DNA from: Isoalcanivorax pacificus W11-5
Lineage (GTDB): Bacteria > Pseudomonadota > Gammaproteobacteria > Pseudomonadales > Alcanivoracaceae
Direction of reading: 5' to 3'
DNA: 64,000 nt
NCBI RefSeq assembly: GCF_000299335.2
Contig: NZ_CP004387.1
Coordinates: forward strand, 620,001 to 684,000
The first letter of the stretch is position 1. Each line of letters starts with the position of its first letter. Positions 13,233 through 21,529 of the stretch are shown here, one piece after another. The position numbers and the translations under genes are program-made. The notes beneath the pieces were generated by a model. The model saw only the letters and a list, made by a program, of their open reading frames with translations. It did not search any database and was not told the origin of the DNA.

Positions 13233-13883
13233 TCAGAGGTTTTCCTGGGCCCAGTTCACCGCTTGCAGGCGGTTGGAGGCGTTGATTTTCTTGAAGATGT
13301 TGTAGATGTGCGTCTTGATGGTGTGCGGGCTCAGGTTCAGGCTGCGGGCGATATCCGAGTTCTTGGCGCCGGTGGCCATGACCTTGAGCACTTCCACTTC
13401 GCGGTCGGTCAGGTTCACCTCGCTGCGGGAAAAGGTCTTGTTGAAGGCGCGGCTCTTCATCAGGTATTGCTGCAGCACCTTGCGCGGCAGCCACAGCTCG
13501 CCGTCGAACATGGCCCTGATACCCTTGAGCAGCAGTTCCTGCGGACAGTCGTGCAGGAAGCCGCCATTCACCATCGGCAGGCCGGCGAGGCGGGACAGCG
13601 AGTCCTCCTCATCCACGTTGAACACCGCGATGAACAGCTCAGTGTCGATTTCCTGGTCGATGTCCAGCAGATGACTGATGGTGTCGTTGATATCGACCGT
13701 ACTGAAATCCACCAGAAACAGTGCCTGGGCGCAGGGGGAGAGTTCCTCGGCGGTGACGTCCTGCACGCGCTTCACACTGCGTGCGGCAACCTCCTGTTTG
13801 CTGAGAAACTCGGCCAGCAGCGAGTTCTGCAATTGCTGGCCGCCGGCGACGTATACCTGGTGATCACTGCCGATAGAGCTCAT
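13233..13883 (-). CDS. CsgD-like LuxR-family transcriptional regulator
   Basis: A 216-residue protein. The C-terminal GerE/LuxR helix-turn-helix reads LTDREVEVLKVMATGAKN then SDIARSLNLSPHTIKTHIYN. The distinctive run KTHIYNIFKKINASNRLQAV, then NWAQENL, closely matches E. coli CsgD. As in CsgD, the N-terminal receiver-like half (residues 1-140) lacks the usual acidic pocket and phosphorylated Asp pattern. CsgD controls curli and matrix genes in enterics; no curli genes are visible nearby, so the regulon is unknown. It is divergent from the MFS gene and lies downstream of nothing obvious. Confidence 0.8.
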   Translation of the reverse strand: MSSIGSDHQVYVAGGQQLQNSLLAEFLSKQEVAARSVKRVQDVTAEELSPCAQALFLVDFSTVDINDTISHLLDIDQEIDTELFIAVFNVDEEDSLSRLAGLPMVNGGFLHDCPQELLLKGIRAMFDGELWLPRKVLQQYLMKSRAFNKTFSRSEVNLTDREVEVLKVMATGAKNSDIARSLNLSPHTIKTHIYNIFKKINASNRLQAVNWAQENL

Positions 13884-14235
13884 TCAGTACGTTCCCTGCT
13901 TTTGTATTTATCAGGCGTGATGCCTGTTGCCCCAGCAGCGTGGCCTGGCCAGCGCGGGCTGAAGCGCATTATACCGGTGATCAGGCATACCTAAGAAGAA
14001 AAACTGATCAGAGACGAATTTAGCACCAGTTCGATGGCCATTCAATTTACCCGGTGTACGCCCTCGCACACATGCTTTCTGCTACACTGCGCGGCTTCCG
14101 GCCGCAGCGTACGCGGGCCGGCTATGTTCCTCGCGGGCTGCGGTGGCGGCAGGATGCCCGGCGCCGGCCGGGCTCGCGGCCGGTCACGGGCGCGGCCCGT
14201 GTCAGGGTGACGCCATGTACTGACGGGCCTGAGAC
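13884..14235. other. 352-nt intergenic region between divergent genes
   Basis: This gap separates the CsgD-like regulator (minus) from the MFS gene (plus) and should hold both promoters. TACACT at about 14091-14096 could be a -10 box for the MFS gene, but I see no matching -35. The 14100-14215 part is very GC-rich and self-complementary. No gene is supported. Confidence 0.4.
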
Positions 14236-15621
14236 ATGAGTACCTCTTCCTCCCGATCCACGCTGGTCCGCACCGAAATAAGGGTGACCGGAGCACTGGC
14301 GTCGATCTTTGCCCTGCGTATGTTCGGCCTGTTCATGATCCTGCCGGTGTTCGCCGTGTTCGGTGCGGCGCTGCCGGGGGCGACGCCATTCCTGATCGGT
14401 CTCGCGGTCGGGGCCTATGGCCTGATGCAGGCGCTGCTGCAGCTGCCGTTTGGCATGCTGTCCGACCGTTTTGGCCGCAAGCCACTGATCCTTGCCGGGC
14501 TAGTGCTGTTTGCCTGCGGTGGTGTGGTGGCGGCGACGGCCGAGACGATCCAGGGCGTGATCCTGGGGCGGGCACTGCAGGGAGCAGGCGCGGTCGCGGC
14601 GGTGATCATGGCGCTGGTGGCGGATGTGGTGTCCGAGCAACACCGCACCCGTGCCATGGCGGCGGTGGGCATGTCGGTAGGTGGCGCGTTTGTATTGGCG
14701 CTGATTCTCGGCCCGCTGCTGGCGACCTGGCTGGGGTTGTCCGGCCTGTTCTGGCTGTCCTCGCTGCTGGCGGTGGGTGGCCTGCTGGTGGCGCTGGCAT
14801 GGGTGCCGAATCCCGCCGTGCGCGTGCGTGAGGCACAACTGCCGCTGGGGCCGCGCCTGCTGCGCATTCTCAAAGACCCGCTGCTGTTGCGCCTTAACAG
14901 CGGTATTTTCGTATTGCACGCAGTGCTGACCGCCTGCTTTGTGGTGGTGCCGGGCCTGCTGTCCGAACGCCTGGGCCTGCCGTTGGCCCGCCACAGCCTG
15001 CTGTATCTCGTGGTTTTCCTGGCCAGCTTCGTGGCCATGGTGCCGTTGATTATCGCGTCCGAGCGGCGCGGGCTGCGCCCGGTGATGGCGCTGGCGGTGC
15101 TGTTGCTCGGGGTGGCACTGGTATTGCTTGCCCTGGCTGGGGACCGTCTGTGGTGGTTCGGACTGGCGCTGTTCGTCTTTTTCACTGGCTTCAACCTGCT
15201 GGAGGCCCTGCTGCCGTCGCTGGTGGGGCGCGCTGCGCCGGTGGGGACACGCGGTACGGCGCTGGGGATTTACTCCTCCAGCCAGTTTCTGGGGGTCTTT
15301 GTCGGCGGCGGGCTGGGCGGCTGGCTGTTGCAGCAGTATGGGCCGGAGACCGTTTTCCTGGCCGCTGCGGCGCTGACTGCCGGCTGGCTGCTGCTGGTCT
15401 TTGGCATGCCGCCCCTGGCAAAGCTCGACAATCGTGTTTTGCCACTGGTGGTCGCGGCCGGCGAGGCGGATCGCTGGGTGAATGAACTGCTGGCGGTGGA
15501 CGGCGTGCTCGAGGCGGTGGTGCTGCCGGAAGCGGGTATTGCGTTGCTGAAAGTGGACCCGGCCAGTGTTGACGAGGCTGCGCTGACGCGCCTGAGCGGC
15601 GATGTCGTCGCTCAGGTGTAG
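14236..15621 (+). CDS. MFS transporter, YajR-like with C-terminal cytosolic domain
   Basis: A 461-residue membrane protein with twelve hydrophobic segments. The major facilitator signature FGMLSDRFGRKPLI lies after the second segment. After the last segment, about 60 residues (DNRVLPLVVAAGEADRWVNE to the end) form a soluble tail with the size and pattern of the ferredoxin-like YAM domain of E. coli YajR. The substrate is unknown. The order uvrA - MFS - ssb occurs in Pseudomonas and relatives, which supports the assignment. The start ATG has only a weak ribosome binding site. Confidence 0.85.
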   Translation: MSTSSSRSTLVRTEIRVTGALASIFALRMFGLFMILPVFAVFGAALPGATPFLIGLAVGAYGLMQALLQLPFGMLSDRFGRKPLILAGLVLFACGGVVAATAETIQGVILGRALQGAGAVAAVIMALVADVVSEQHRTRAMAAVGMSVGGAFVLALILGPLLATWLGLSGLFWLSSLLAVGGLLVALAWVPNPAVRVREAQLPLGPRLLRILKDPLLLRLNSGIFVLHAVLTACFVVVPGLLSERLGLPLARHSLLYLVVFLASFVAMVPLIIASERRGLRPVMALAVLLLGVALVLLALAGDRLWWFGLALFVFFTGFNLLEALLPSLVGRAAPVGTRGTALGIYSSSQFLGVFVGGGLGGWLLQQYGPETVFLAAAALTAGWLLLVFGMPPLAKLDNRVLPLVVAAGEADRWVNELLAVDGVLEAVVLPEAGIALLKVDPASVDEAALTRLSGDVVAQV

Positions 15622-15755
15622 GCCAATGCCCCGGCGAGCTGTCAGTGATCGCCGTTGATACAGGGCCGGCAGTGGGAAAAGCCGTGGTGAACTGCCACAA
15701 TGATCCGCCTGCCGCAGCAAGGCAGGTGCAGGATGAATGTTGACGGAGAGGCAAG

Positions 15756-16298
15756 ATGGCACGAGGCATAAACAAGGTAATTCTGATCGGTAATCTGGGT
15801 GCGGACCCGGAAACCCGTTTCCTGCCCAGCGGCGGTGCGGTGACCAACGTCAACATCGCCACCAGCGAAAGCTGGAAAGACAAGCAGACCGGGCAGATGC
15901 AGGAACGCACCGAATGGCACCGTGTGGTGTTCTTCAATCGCCTCGGTGAAATCGCCGGTGAATACCTGAAAAAAGGCTCGAAGGTGTACATCGAGGGCAG
16001 CCTGCGCACGCGCAAGTGGCAGGGGCAGGATGGCCAGGACCGCTACACCACGGAAATTGTTGCCAGCGAGATGCAGATGCTCGACAGCCGCAGCGGCGGT
16101 GGTGGCGACAACTACGCTGGTGGTGGCAACAACTATGGCAACCAGGACAACGGTTTTTCTGGCTACGAGAGCCAGGCGAACAACAATCCCGGTGCCGGGC
16201 GCCCGGCGGGTGGCGGCGGCAATGCCGGCAATCAGGGCAACGCAGGCGGTGGCTTCTCGGCGCCGGCGGATGATTTCGACGACGACATCCCGTTCTGA
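15756..16298 (+). CDS. ssb: Single-stranded DNA-binding protein
   Basis: A 180-residue protein starting [19 protein letters not shown], with an OB fold over residues 1-110 and a glycine/asparagine-rich disordered linker. The acidic tip DFDDDIPF binds partner proteins in replication, recombination and repair. An ACGGAGAGGC ribosome binding site precedes the ATG. Usual length and composition. Confidence 0.98.
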   Translation: MARGINKVILIGNLGADPETRFLPSGGAVTNVNIATSESWKDKQTGQMQERTEWHRVVFFNRLGEIAGEYLKKGSKVYIEGSLRTRKWQGQDGQDRYTTEIVASEMQMLDSRSGGGGDNYAGGGNNYGNQDNGFSGYESQANNNPGAGRPAGGGGNAGNQGNAGGGFSAPADDFDDDIPF

Positions 16299-16311
16299 CG
16301 GAGCCTGACAC

Positions 16312-17019
16312 ATGCCCCGTCCGTTGACGCTGATCGCGCTGTTCCTTGTTTGCGTGCTGTTTTTCCTGATCCGTGCCTTGCCGGCGGCACCGTTCTTGCA
16401 GAAGGCAGATGGCCTGATGCTGGCCGGCCAGCCGTTGGCGCTGCATCAGATTCACGGCCGCATCTGGCAAGGTGATGCACGCTGGCGCTGGGGGCGCTGG
16501 CGGGGCGAGGCGAACTGGTCCACGGACTGGCGCGGGTTGTTGCCGGGGCTGACGCTGGACGTGGCCGGACACGGTATGCACGCGCGCGGCTGGGTGGCGG
16601 CAACCCCCGGCAGCGTGCGGGTGAACGATCTGGCATTGCAGGTGCCGCTGGCCGAAATTTCCCGCGATATGGCCGCTGGTCAGGCGGACGGCACCGTGAC
16701 GGCGCAGGTGGATTACCTGCGCGTGTACCGCGAAGGCCGGGTGGAGGTCGAGGGTACGCTGCGCTACGGTGGTGGCCAGGTGACCTGGAAAGACGGTGGG
16801 TCCAGTGTGCCACCACTGGATGGAAGGCTTTTCACCGAGCACAATGTCGCCTGGCTGAAAGTCACCGACCCTCAGCAGACCTTGCTGCTGGATGCCAGCG
16901 TAGAGCAGTGTGAGGCGGCGGTACGTGTCTATCGGTCATGGCCGCGCCTGCTGGGTGTGAGCCAGGGTGGTGCGGACGATGACGTGGTATTTCAGGTCTC
17001 GCAGCCGCTGGGCGGCTGA
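16312..17019 (+). CDS. gspN: GspN, type II secretion system protein N
   Basis: A 235-residue protein with an N-terminal membrane anchor (LTLIALFLVCVLFFLIRALP), followed by a periplasmic domain of the GspN type (AGQPLALHQIHGRIWQGDAR). GspN is a non-universal inner-membrane component of the type II secretion system. It begins 13 nt after ssb and precedes gspC and gspD on the same strand. The order N-C-D separate from other gsp genes is also seen in Acinetobacter-type genomes. Recognition rests on the N-terminal pattern and context. Confidence 0.78.
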   Translation: MPRPLTLIALFLVCVLFFLIRALPAAPFLQKADGLMLAGQPLALHQIHGRIWQGDARWRWGRWRGEANWSTDWRGLLPGLTLDVAGHGMHARGWVAATPGSVRVNDLALQVPLAEISRDMAAGQADGTVTAQVDYLRVYREGRVEVEGTLRYGGGQVTWKDGGSSVPPLDGRLFTEHNVAWLKVTDPQQTLLLDASVEQCEAAVRVYRSWPRLLGVSQGGADDDVVFQVSQPLGG

Positions 17020-17045
17020 CGCGTCTGCCATGGCCAACAGAACAA

Positions 17046-17090
17046 CAGCCTGCCCTGAAGCAGGCTGACAACAGCCGGGATGGCTGTTTT
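17046..17090 (+). terminator. Two tandem hairpins between gspN and gspC
   Basis: The first stem is CAGCCTGC / GCAGGCTG (17046-17053 and 17060-17067, loop CCTGAA). The second is AACAGCC / GGCTGTT (17070-17076 and 17082-17088, loop GGGAT), followed by TT. The second looks like a weak Rho-independent terminator. The hairpins separate ssb-gspN from gspC-gspD, so gspC probably has its own promoter in the remaining 190 nt. Confidence 0.5.
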
Positions 17091-17279
17091 CGACCGGCTG
17101 CGGGAATTTTTCCCGTGACCGGGCTCTAAGCAGTTTGTGGGGTGATTTCCCGAAAGACATTCAGGGGAAGACAAACTCCCGCAATCTGTTAACCGTCATG
17201 ACACTGGAATATGTCATAACAATAATTGGTGATCCTTATGGTGCCGGCCATGACCGGTGCTGGGTAGTCGGGACAGAAA

Positions 17280-18158
17280 ATGGTTTTAGCCCTCAAGCAG
17301 ATACAGATCGACAGGCTGGCGCGTATTGTCCGGTGGCTGCTCGCCGTGGTGCTGGTGATCTGGCTGGCGCGGGTGCTGGCGGACAGCGTGCTGCTGTGGA
17401 TGGCTGGCCCGCAACAGACACCGACGGTAGACCCGTCGATGCTGCGCCTTACCGCGATCAACAATGAACAGGGCGGCGCGCTCTCACCGGCCGAGATAGA
17501 GCGCTGGAAACTGTTTGGCATTCCACCGGAACAGGCGCCCGAACAGCGCGCGGTGGACGCGCCGGAAACCCGCCTGCGGCTGGAATTGCTGGGGCTGTTC
17601 CAGAACAGTACGGCCGAGATGGCCCGCGCGATCATCGCGGAGCAGGGCAAGGATGCGGAGCTGTTCCGCCCCGGCGACAAGGTGCCGGGCAATGCCGAAC
17701 TGGTGGAAGTGCTGGGTGACCGGGTGATTTTGCGTCGCCAGGGCCAGCTTGAAACGCTACGCCTGAAAGAACCCGAACTCAGCGGCACGGTATCCGCCTC
17801 CGCGCCACCGCCACGCCGTCGCAGCCAGCCGGTCGTGCAGGAGAGTCAGCCTGAACCCGCGCAGTTGCTGCCCGACGGTGACCCGGCCCAGCAGCGGGCC
17901 ATGATCATCCAGCAGCTTGCCCTGGAGCCGGTCACCGAAGGGGCGGCCGAAGGCTACCGGATTACGGCGGGCGCGCCGGCGGCGATGCTCAGCAGCGTTG
18001 GCCTGCGCCCCGGCGACCAGATCCTTTCCGTGAATGGCCACCCGCTGGGTGAGGAACAGGGCGATATCTCCGCCCTGCAGGAAGCCATGGCGTCGGGGTC
18101 CGCCTCGATTGAAGTGCAGCGCGGCTCACGCCGCTTTACCGTTAATTATCCGCCATAG
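17280..18158 (+). CDS. gspC: GspC, type II secretion inner-membrane protein
   Basis: A 292-residue protein. It has one N-terminal transmembrane segment (WLLAVVLVIWLARVLADSVLL), then a homology region (residues about 75-165), where LRLELLGLFQNSTAEMARAI resembles the HR domain that contacts GspD. A C-terminal PDZ domain follows (AMLSSVGLRPGDQILSVNGH). GspC links the inner-membrane platform to the outer-membrane secretin. gspD starts 18 nt downstream. Confidence 0.9.
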   Translation: MVLALKQIQIDRLARIVRWLLAVVLVIWLARVLADSVLLWMAGPQQTPTVDPSMLRLTAINNEQGGALSPAEIERWKLFGIPPEQAPEQRAVDAPETRLRLELLGLFQNSTAEMARAIIAEQGKDAELFRPGDKVPGNAELVEVLGDRVILRRQGQLETLRLKEPELSGTVSASAPPPRRRSQPVVQESQPEPAQLLPDGDPAQQRAMIIQQLALEPVTEGAAEGYRITAGAPAAMLSSVGLRPGDQILSVNGHPLGEEQGDISALQEAMASGSASIEVQRGSRRFTVNYPP

Positions 18159-18176
18159 ACCGAAAAGGCGAGAGCG

Positions 18177-20234
18177 ATGAAAACAATCAAGCACACGCTG
18201 GCGGTGCTGTGCTGCGGAACCATGCTGATGGTAGCGCAGCCGGCGCTGGCCCAGCAGAACGCAGCCACACCCAGCGCGGACGGCAAGACCTGGACCGTGA
18301 ATATCCGCAATGCGGATATTCAGGCCTTTATCGGTCAGGTGGCGGAGATGACGGGCAAGAATTTTGTCGTCGATCCGCGTGTGCGCGCCCGGGACGTGAC
18401 GGTAATTTCGCGCCAGACGCTGACCTCGGCGGAAGTCTACGAACTGTTCCTGGCGGTATTGCAGGTGCACGGTTATGCCGCCGTGCCGTCCGGCGAGATC
18501 ATCAAGATCGTGCCGAACACCACTGCAAAACAGAGCAACCTGCCGCTGACCCAGGACACCAGCCTGCGCGGTGAAGAGCTGATCACCCGTGTGATCACGG
18601 TAGACAATTCGCCGGTGGAAGAACTGGTGCCGGTGCTGCGTCCGCTGGTGCCGCAATACGGTCACCTGGCGGCGGTGAGCTCCGCCAACGCGCTGATCAT
18701 CAGTGACCATGCCGACAATATTCGTCGCATGGAAGCCATTATTGCCCACCTGGATGGCTCCGAAGCCGAGGAAGTGGAAATCATCCCGCTGCAACATGGC
18801 TGGGTGGGCGATATCGTCAAGCTGCTTGAAACCCTGATTCCGCAACAGGGCGCTGCTGCACAGGGCGGTCGTCGCCAGAGCCCGCGCGAGGGGCGTGTGA
18901 GTGTGGTGGCCGACGAGCGCACCAACCGCCTGATCGTGAAAGGCGACAGCATCATGCGTCGCCGCGTGGCTGATCTGGTGCTGGAACTGGATGTGCCCTC
19001 GAACAAGAGCGGCTCGGCGCAGGTCATCCGCCTGAGCCATGCCGACTCGGAAAAACTGGCGGAACTGCTGAACAATTTCGCTGATGCGACCAAAGCGACC
19101 GAAGGGGGGCAGCAGGCACCGAACCCCGATTCGAAAGTCTCCATCCAGGCCGATACGTCACTGAACGCGCTGGTGATTCGCGCCGAGCCGGCAAAGATGG
19201 AAGAACTGCAGAGCATCGTGCGTCAGCTTGATGTGCGCCGTTCACAGATTCTGATCGAAGCCGCGATTGTGGAAGTTGGCGGCAACCTCGGTCTGGACCT
19301 CGGCGTGCAGTGGGCGGCAGGTGACCTGGAGCGCGGCGTGGGCGGCACCAACTTCGACACGGCCGGCATCAGCCTGAACGATGTGATTGCGTCGGTTTTG
19401 GCTGGAGAGCCTCAAGCGAAATTGAGCAATGGTTTGATCATCGGTGGTGGCGAAACTGACAGCGACGGCAACCTGCGCTGGGGCGGTTTCCTGCAGGCAC
19501 TGGCCAGCAACTCGAACGTCAATCTGCTGTCCACGCCAAGCGTGCTGACGCTGGATAACCAGGAAGCGTCCATTGTGGTGGGCCAGAACGTACCGTTTGT
19601 GACCGGCCAGAGCACCAGCACCGGCTCCGGTATCGACAACCCGTTCCAGACCATCCAGCGGCAGGATGTGGGCATCACGTTGACCGTGACGCCGAGCCTG
19701 GCAGGCGACAGCACAGTGCGTCTGGAGCTGGAACAGGAAGCCTCGGCAGTGCAGGCGTCCGTGGACGGGGTGAACTCCGTGGACCTGATCACCAGCAAGC
19801 GCTCCATCAAGACCACGGTGCTGGCGGACGATGGCGAGACCATTGTGCTGGGCGGTCTGATCCAGGATGACGTGCGCCGCACGGAAACCAAGGTGCCTAT
19901 TCTGGGCGATATTCCCCTGCTGGGCGTGCTGTTCCGCTCCACCAGTGATTCACGCGAGAAGCGCAACCTGATCGTGTTTTTACGCCCGACCATTCTCAAC
20001 GACAGTGCACGGCTGGTCGGCTTGACCCGTCAGCGCTATCTGGGCATCACTGCACTGCAGTTCCGCGTTAACCGCCGTGGTGAACTGGAGCGTATCGTGG
20101 CCGAACCGTTGCCTGCTGAAGCAGATAGCTTATTTCAAGGACGTACTCCACCTCCTCAGGAGCTGAAAGAATATATGGAGAGAGGCGTGCTGCCAGACCA
20201 AGAGCAAACTTTACGGGACGAGGCTTTGGATTGA
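18177..20234 (+). CDS. gspD: GspD, type II secretion secretin
   Basis: A 685-residue outer-membrane channel protein. A signal peptide (cleavage near PALAQQ, residue 26) is followed by N-domains (WTVNIRNADIQAFIGQVAEM) and the secretin core with VPFVTGQSTSTG and SIKTTVLADDGETIVLGGLI. The C-terminal part holds KVPILGDIPLLGVLF. The last 30-35 residues (after SLFQGRTPPP) use AT-richer codons than the rest of the gene, and the next 700 nt are also AT-rich. The 3' end, which would include any pilotin-binding S domain, may therefore have been replaced. gspE and later genes do not follow. Confidence 0.95.
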   Translation: MKTIKHTLAVLCCGTMLMVAQPALAQQNAATPSADGKTWTVNIRNADIQAFIGQVAEMTGKNFVVDPRVRARDVTVISRQTLTSAEVYELFLAVLQVHGYAAVPSGEIIKIVPNTTAKQSNLPLTQDTSLRGEELITRVITVDNSPVEELVPVLRPLVPQYGHLAAVSSANALIISDHADNIRRMEAIIAHLDGSEAEEVEIIPLQHGWVGDIVKLLETLIPQQGAAAQGGRRQSPREGRVSVVADERTNRLIVKGDSIMRRRVADLVLELDVPSNKSGSAQVIRLSHADSEKLAELLNNFADATKATEGGQQAPNPDSKVSIQADTSLNALVIRAEPAKMEELQSIVRQLDVRRSQILIEAAIVEVGGNLGLDLGVQWAAGDLERGVGGTNFDTAGISLNDVIASVLAGEPQAKLSNGLIIGGGETDSDGNLRWGGFLQALASNSNVNLLSTPSVLTLDNQEASIVVGQNVPFVTGQSTSTGSGIDNPFQTIQRQDVGITLTVTPSLAGDSTVRLELEQEASAVQASVDGVNSVDLITSKRSIKTTVLADDGETIVLGGLIQDDVRRTETKVPILGDIPLLGVLFRSTSDSREKRNLIVFLRPTILNDSARLVGLTRQRYLGITALQFRVNRRGELERIVAEPLPAEADSLFQGRTPPPQELKEYMERGVLPDQEQTLRDEALD

Positions 20235-20238
20235 TCTT

Positions 20239-20272
20239 TTAGGCTGCTAGTAGGGAGAAACTAGCAGCCTAA
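20239..20272 (+). terminator. Hairpin after gspD
   Basis: A perfect 13-bp stem: TTAGGCTGCTAGT (20239-20251) pairs with ACTAGCAGCCTAA (20260-20272), with an 8-nt loop. It is followed by CTTTCCCT, a poor T run. It lies 4 nt after the gspD stop and closes the gspC-gspD transcript. Its AT-rich composition differs from the GC-rich terminators elsewhere in the window. Confidence 0.65.
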
Positions 20273-20435
20273 CTTTCCCTCTGAGATGAGATGGCTTGTT
20301 GGGGCTTAATCTCAATATGATGTTGATGTGAGGGCTTGTGATATTGCTTTATGGGCTATTTCCCTTTTTGTTTTAATTTCCTTTTTTGTTTGATAGATTT
20401 TATTTGTCGCAATGAGCGGCTAAAAGGAGACTGAA

Positions 20436-20771
20436 ATGAAAGGATTTCTAGCTTTTCCGTTGATTTTTATTTTTGCTGTTTTTTTTCCTCTTAATGTTCA
20501 TGCCCAGTGTAGCAAGGTTACTATTACAAGTTTGGGTTCATGTGCAGGGCAGCCCGCCGGATCAAGTCGAATAGCTATAAAGAACAATGGGAATCAAGAG
20601 GTGCGTCAAGAGATTAATGTGAATTGGCGTCATGGAATTGATAGAGGCACCTCCGTTCGAAGCTACGATTTAATCCCTGGGCAGCAGCAAGTGCTTGGAT
20701 GTACGGTGATGCATGGTTTGCCATATTACTACTACTATTCATATAGTAAAAAAAGCTGTAGCCCCCTTTAA
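20436..20771 (+). CDS. Small exported protein of unknown function in an AT-rich patch
   Basis: A 111-residue protein with a clear signal peptide (GFLAFPLIFIFAVFFPLNVHA, cleavage before QCSKV). The mature part has four cysteines (Cys25, Cys36 and two near the C-terminus), which could form two disulfides, and a run of tyrosines (LPYYYYYSYSKKS). A strong ribosome binding site, AAAAGGAG at 20423-20430, precedes the ATG. I do not recognise the family. The codon use is AT-rich, unlike its neighbours, and suggests acquisition by transfer. It is probably monocistronic. Confidence 0.75.
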   Translation: MKGFLAFPLIFIFAVFFPLNVHAQCSKVTITSLGSCAGQPAGSSRIAIKNNGNQEVRQEINVNWRHGIDRGTSVRSYDLIPGQQQVLGCTVMHGLPYYYYYSYSKKSCSPL

Positions 20772-21039
20772 AAATTAAGTCAACCTAATGGCCGGCGGCG
20801 ATTGGTTACCTATAGCCTCGTCGCTGGCTGTCAAACCTAGTTTCCATGGAGAGCGTCAGGGCATTAAGTTAATGGTCCTTATGTTAGTTTCTCCAAATAG
20901 AAAATATGGTTTTCCCCTTTTTTATAGTTGCAGTCCCTGCCTGCTTGGTATCTGATGTAGTGCTGTCGTGCCAGCACTGCTGCACCGCGCCGAAGACAGC
21001 GCGAGGACAACAGACCACAGGGATGCGGATAAACCTTCG

Positions 21040-21504
21040 ATGCTGAAACTGTATTTCAGAGACCAGCGCTGTGCGCCAGTGCGGCTGATGGATTCGCGTT
21101 ATGCCATTGGCCGTGATCCCGGCAACGATATTGTCGTTGACGAGGAAGAGGTCAGCCCGTTGCATGCCGAGCTTTGGGTGGAGACGGAGCGCCGTGTGTT
21201 TATCACCGATATTGGCAGTACGCGCGGCACGCTGGTGAATGATCAGCTGATTCATACCCGCACGTTGCTGAAGGCAGGCGACATCATTCGCGTCGGCAGG
21301 GTGGAGCTGGAACTGGTTCAGCCGGTGGAAAGCGTGTCCGTGCTGCCGCCGCCGCAGGTGCCGGCAGCAGAGCAGGTTGCCGGACAAAGGGACTGCCCGC
21401 TGGCCGGCGCGGCCCGTCGTGGGCGCGGCTGGTGGCGCGCCGGGCTGCTGGCGCTGCCGGCCTCATTACTGCTGATTGCCGGGATGGCAGTCTGGCTGGA
21501 TTGA
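21040..21504 (+). CDS. FHA-domain protein with C-terminal membrane anchor
   Basis: A 154-residue protein. The forkhead-associated domain (residues about 5-95) has the phosphothreonine-binding pattern GRDPGNDIVV...SPLHAEL...DIGSTRGTLVN. A proline/alanine linker and one C-terminal hydrophobic segment (GLLALPASLLLIAGMAVWL) would anchor it in the membrane with the FHA domain in the cytosol. The start could lie further upstream (in-frame ATG at 20968), but the domain begins right after 21040. The gene ends 2 nt before a mobile-element end and is convergent with a lipoprotein gene. Confidence 0.82.
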   Translation: MLKLYFRDQRCAPVRLMDSRYAIGRDPGNDIVVDEEEVSPLHAELWVETERRVFITDIGSTRGTLVNDQLIHTRTLLKAGDIIRVGRVELELVQPVESVSVLPPPQVPAAEQVAGQRDCPLAGAARRGRGWWRAGLLALPASLLLIAGMAVWLD

Positions 21505-21505
21505 T

Positions 21506-21529
21506 CCGGGGAGTTATTCAGAGGTTCCC
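21506..21529. repeat. Solo 24-bp end of the 53.7-kb miniature element
   Basis: These 24 bases are identical to the outer part of the right inverted repeat of the miniature element at 53711-53994 (positions 53972-53995). No left end is found nearby. The sequence gives the last codons and the TAA stop of the minus-strand lipoprotein gene. An exact 24-base match within 64 kb is not expected by chance. Confidence 0.8.

Noticed and set aside
20884-21387. A 167-codon minus-strand open frame across the AT-rich patch and FHA gene
   Set aside because: It is antisense to the FHA domain, has no good start and no recognisable motif.
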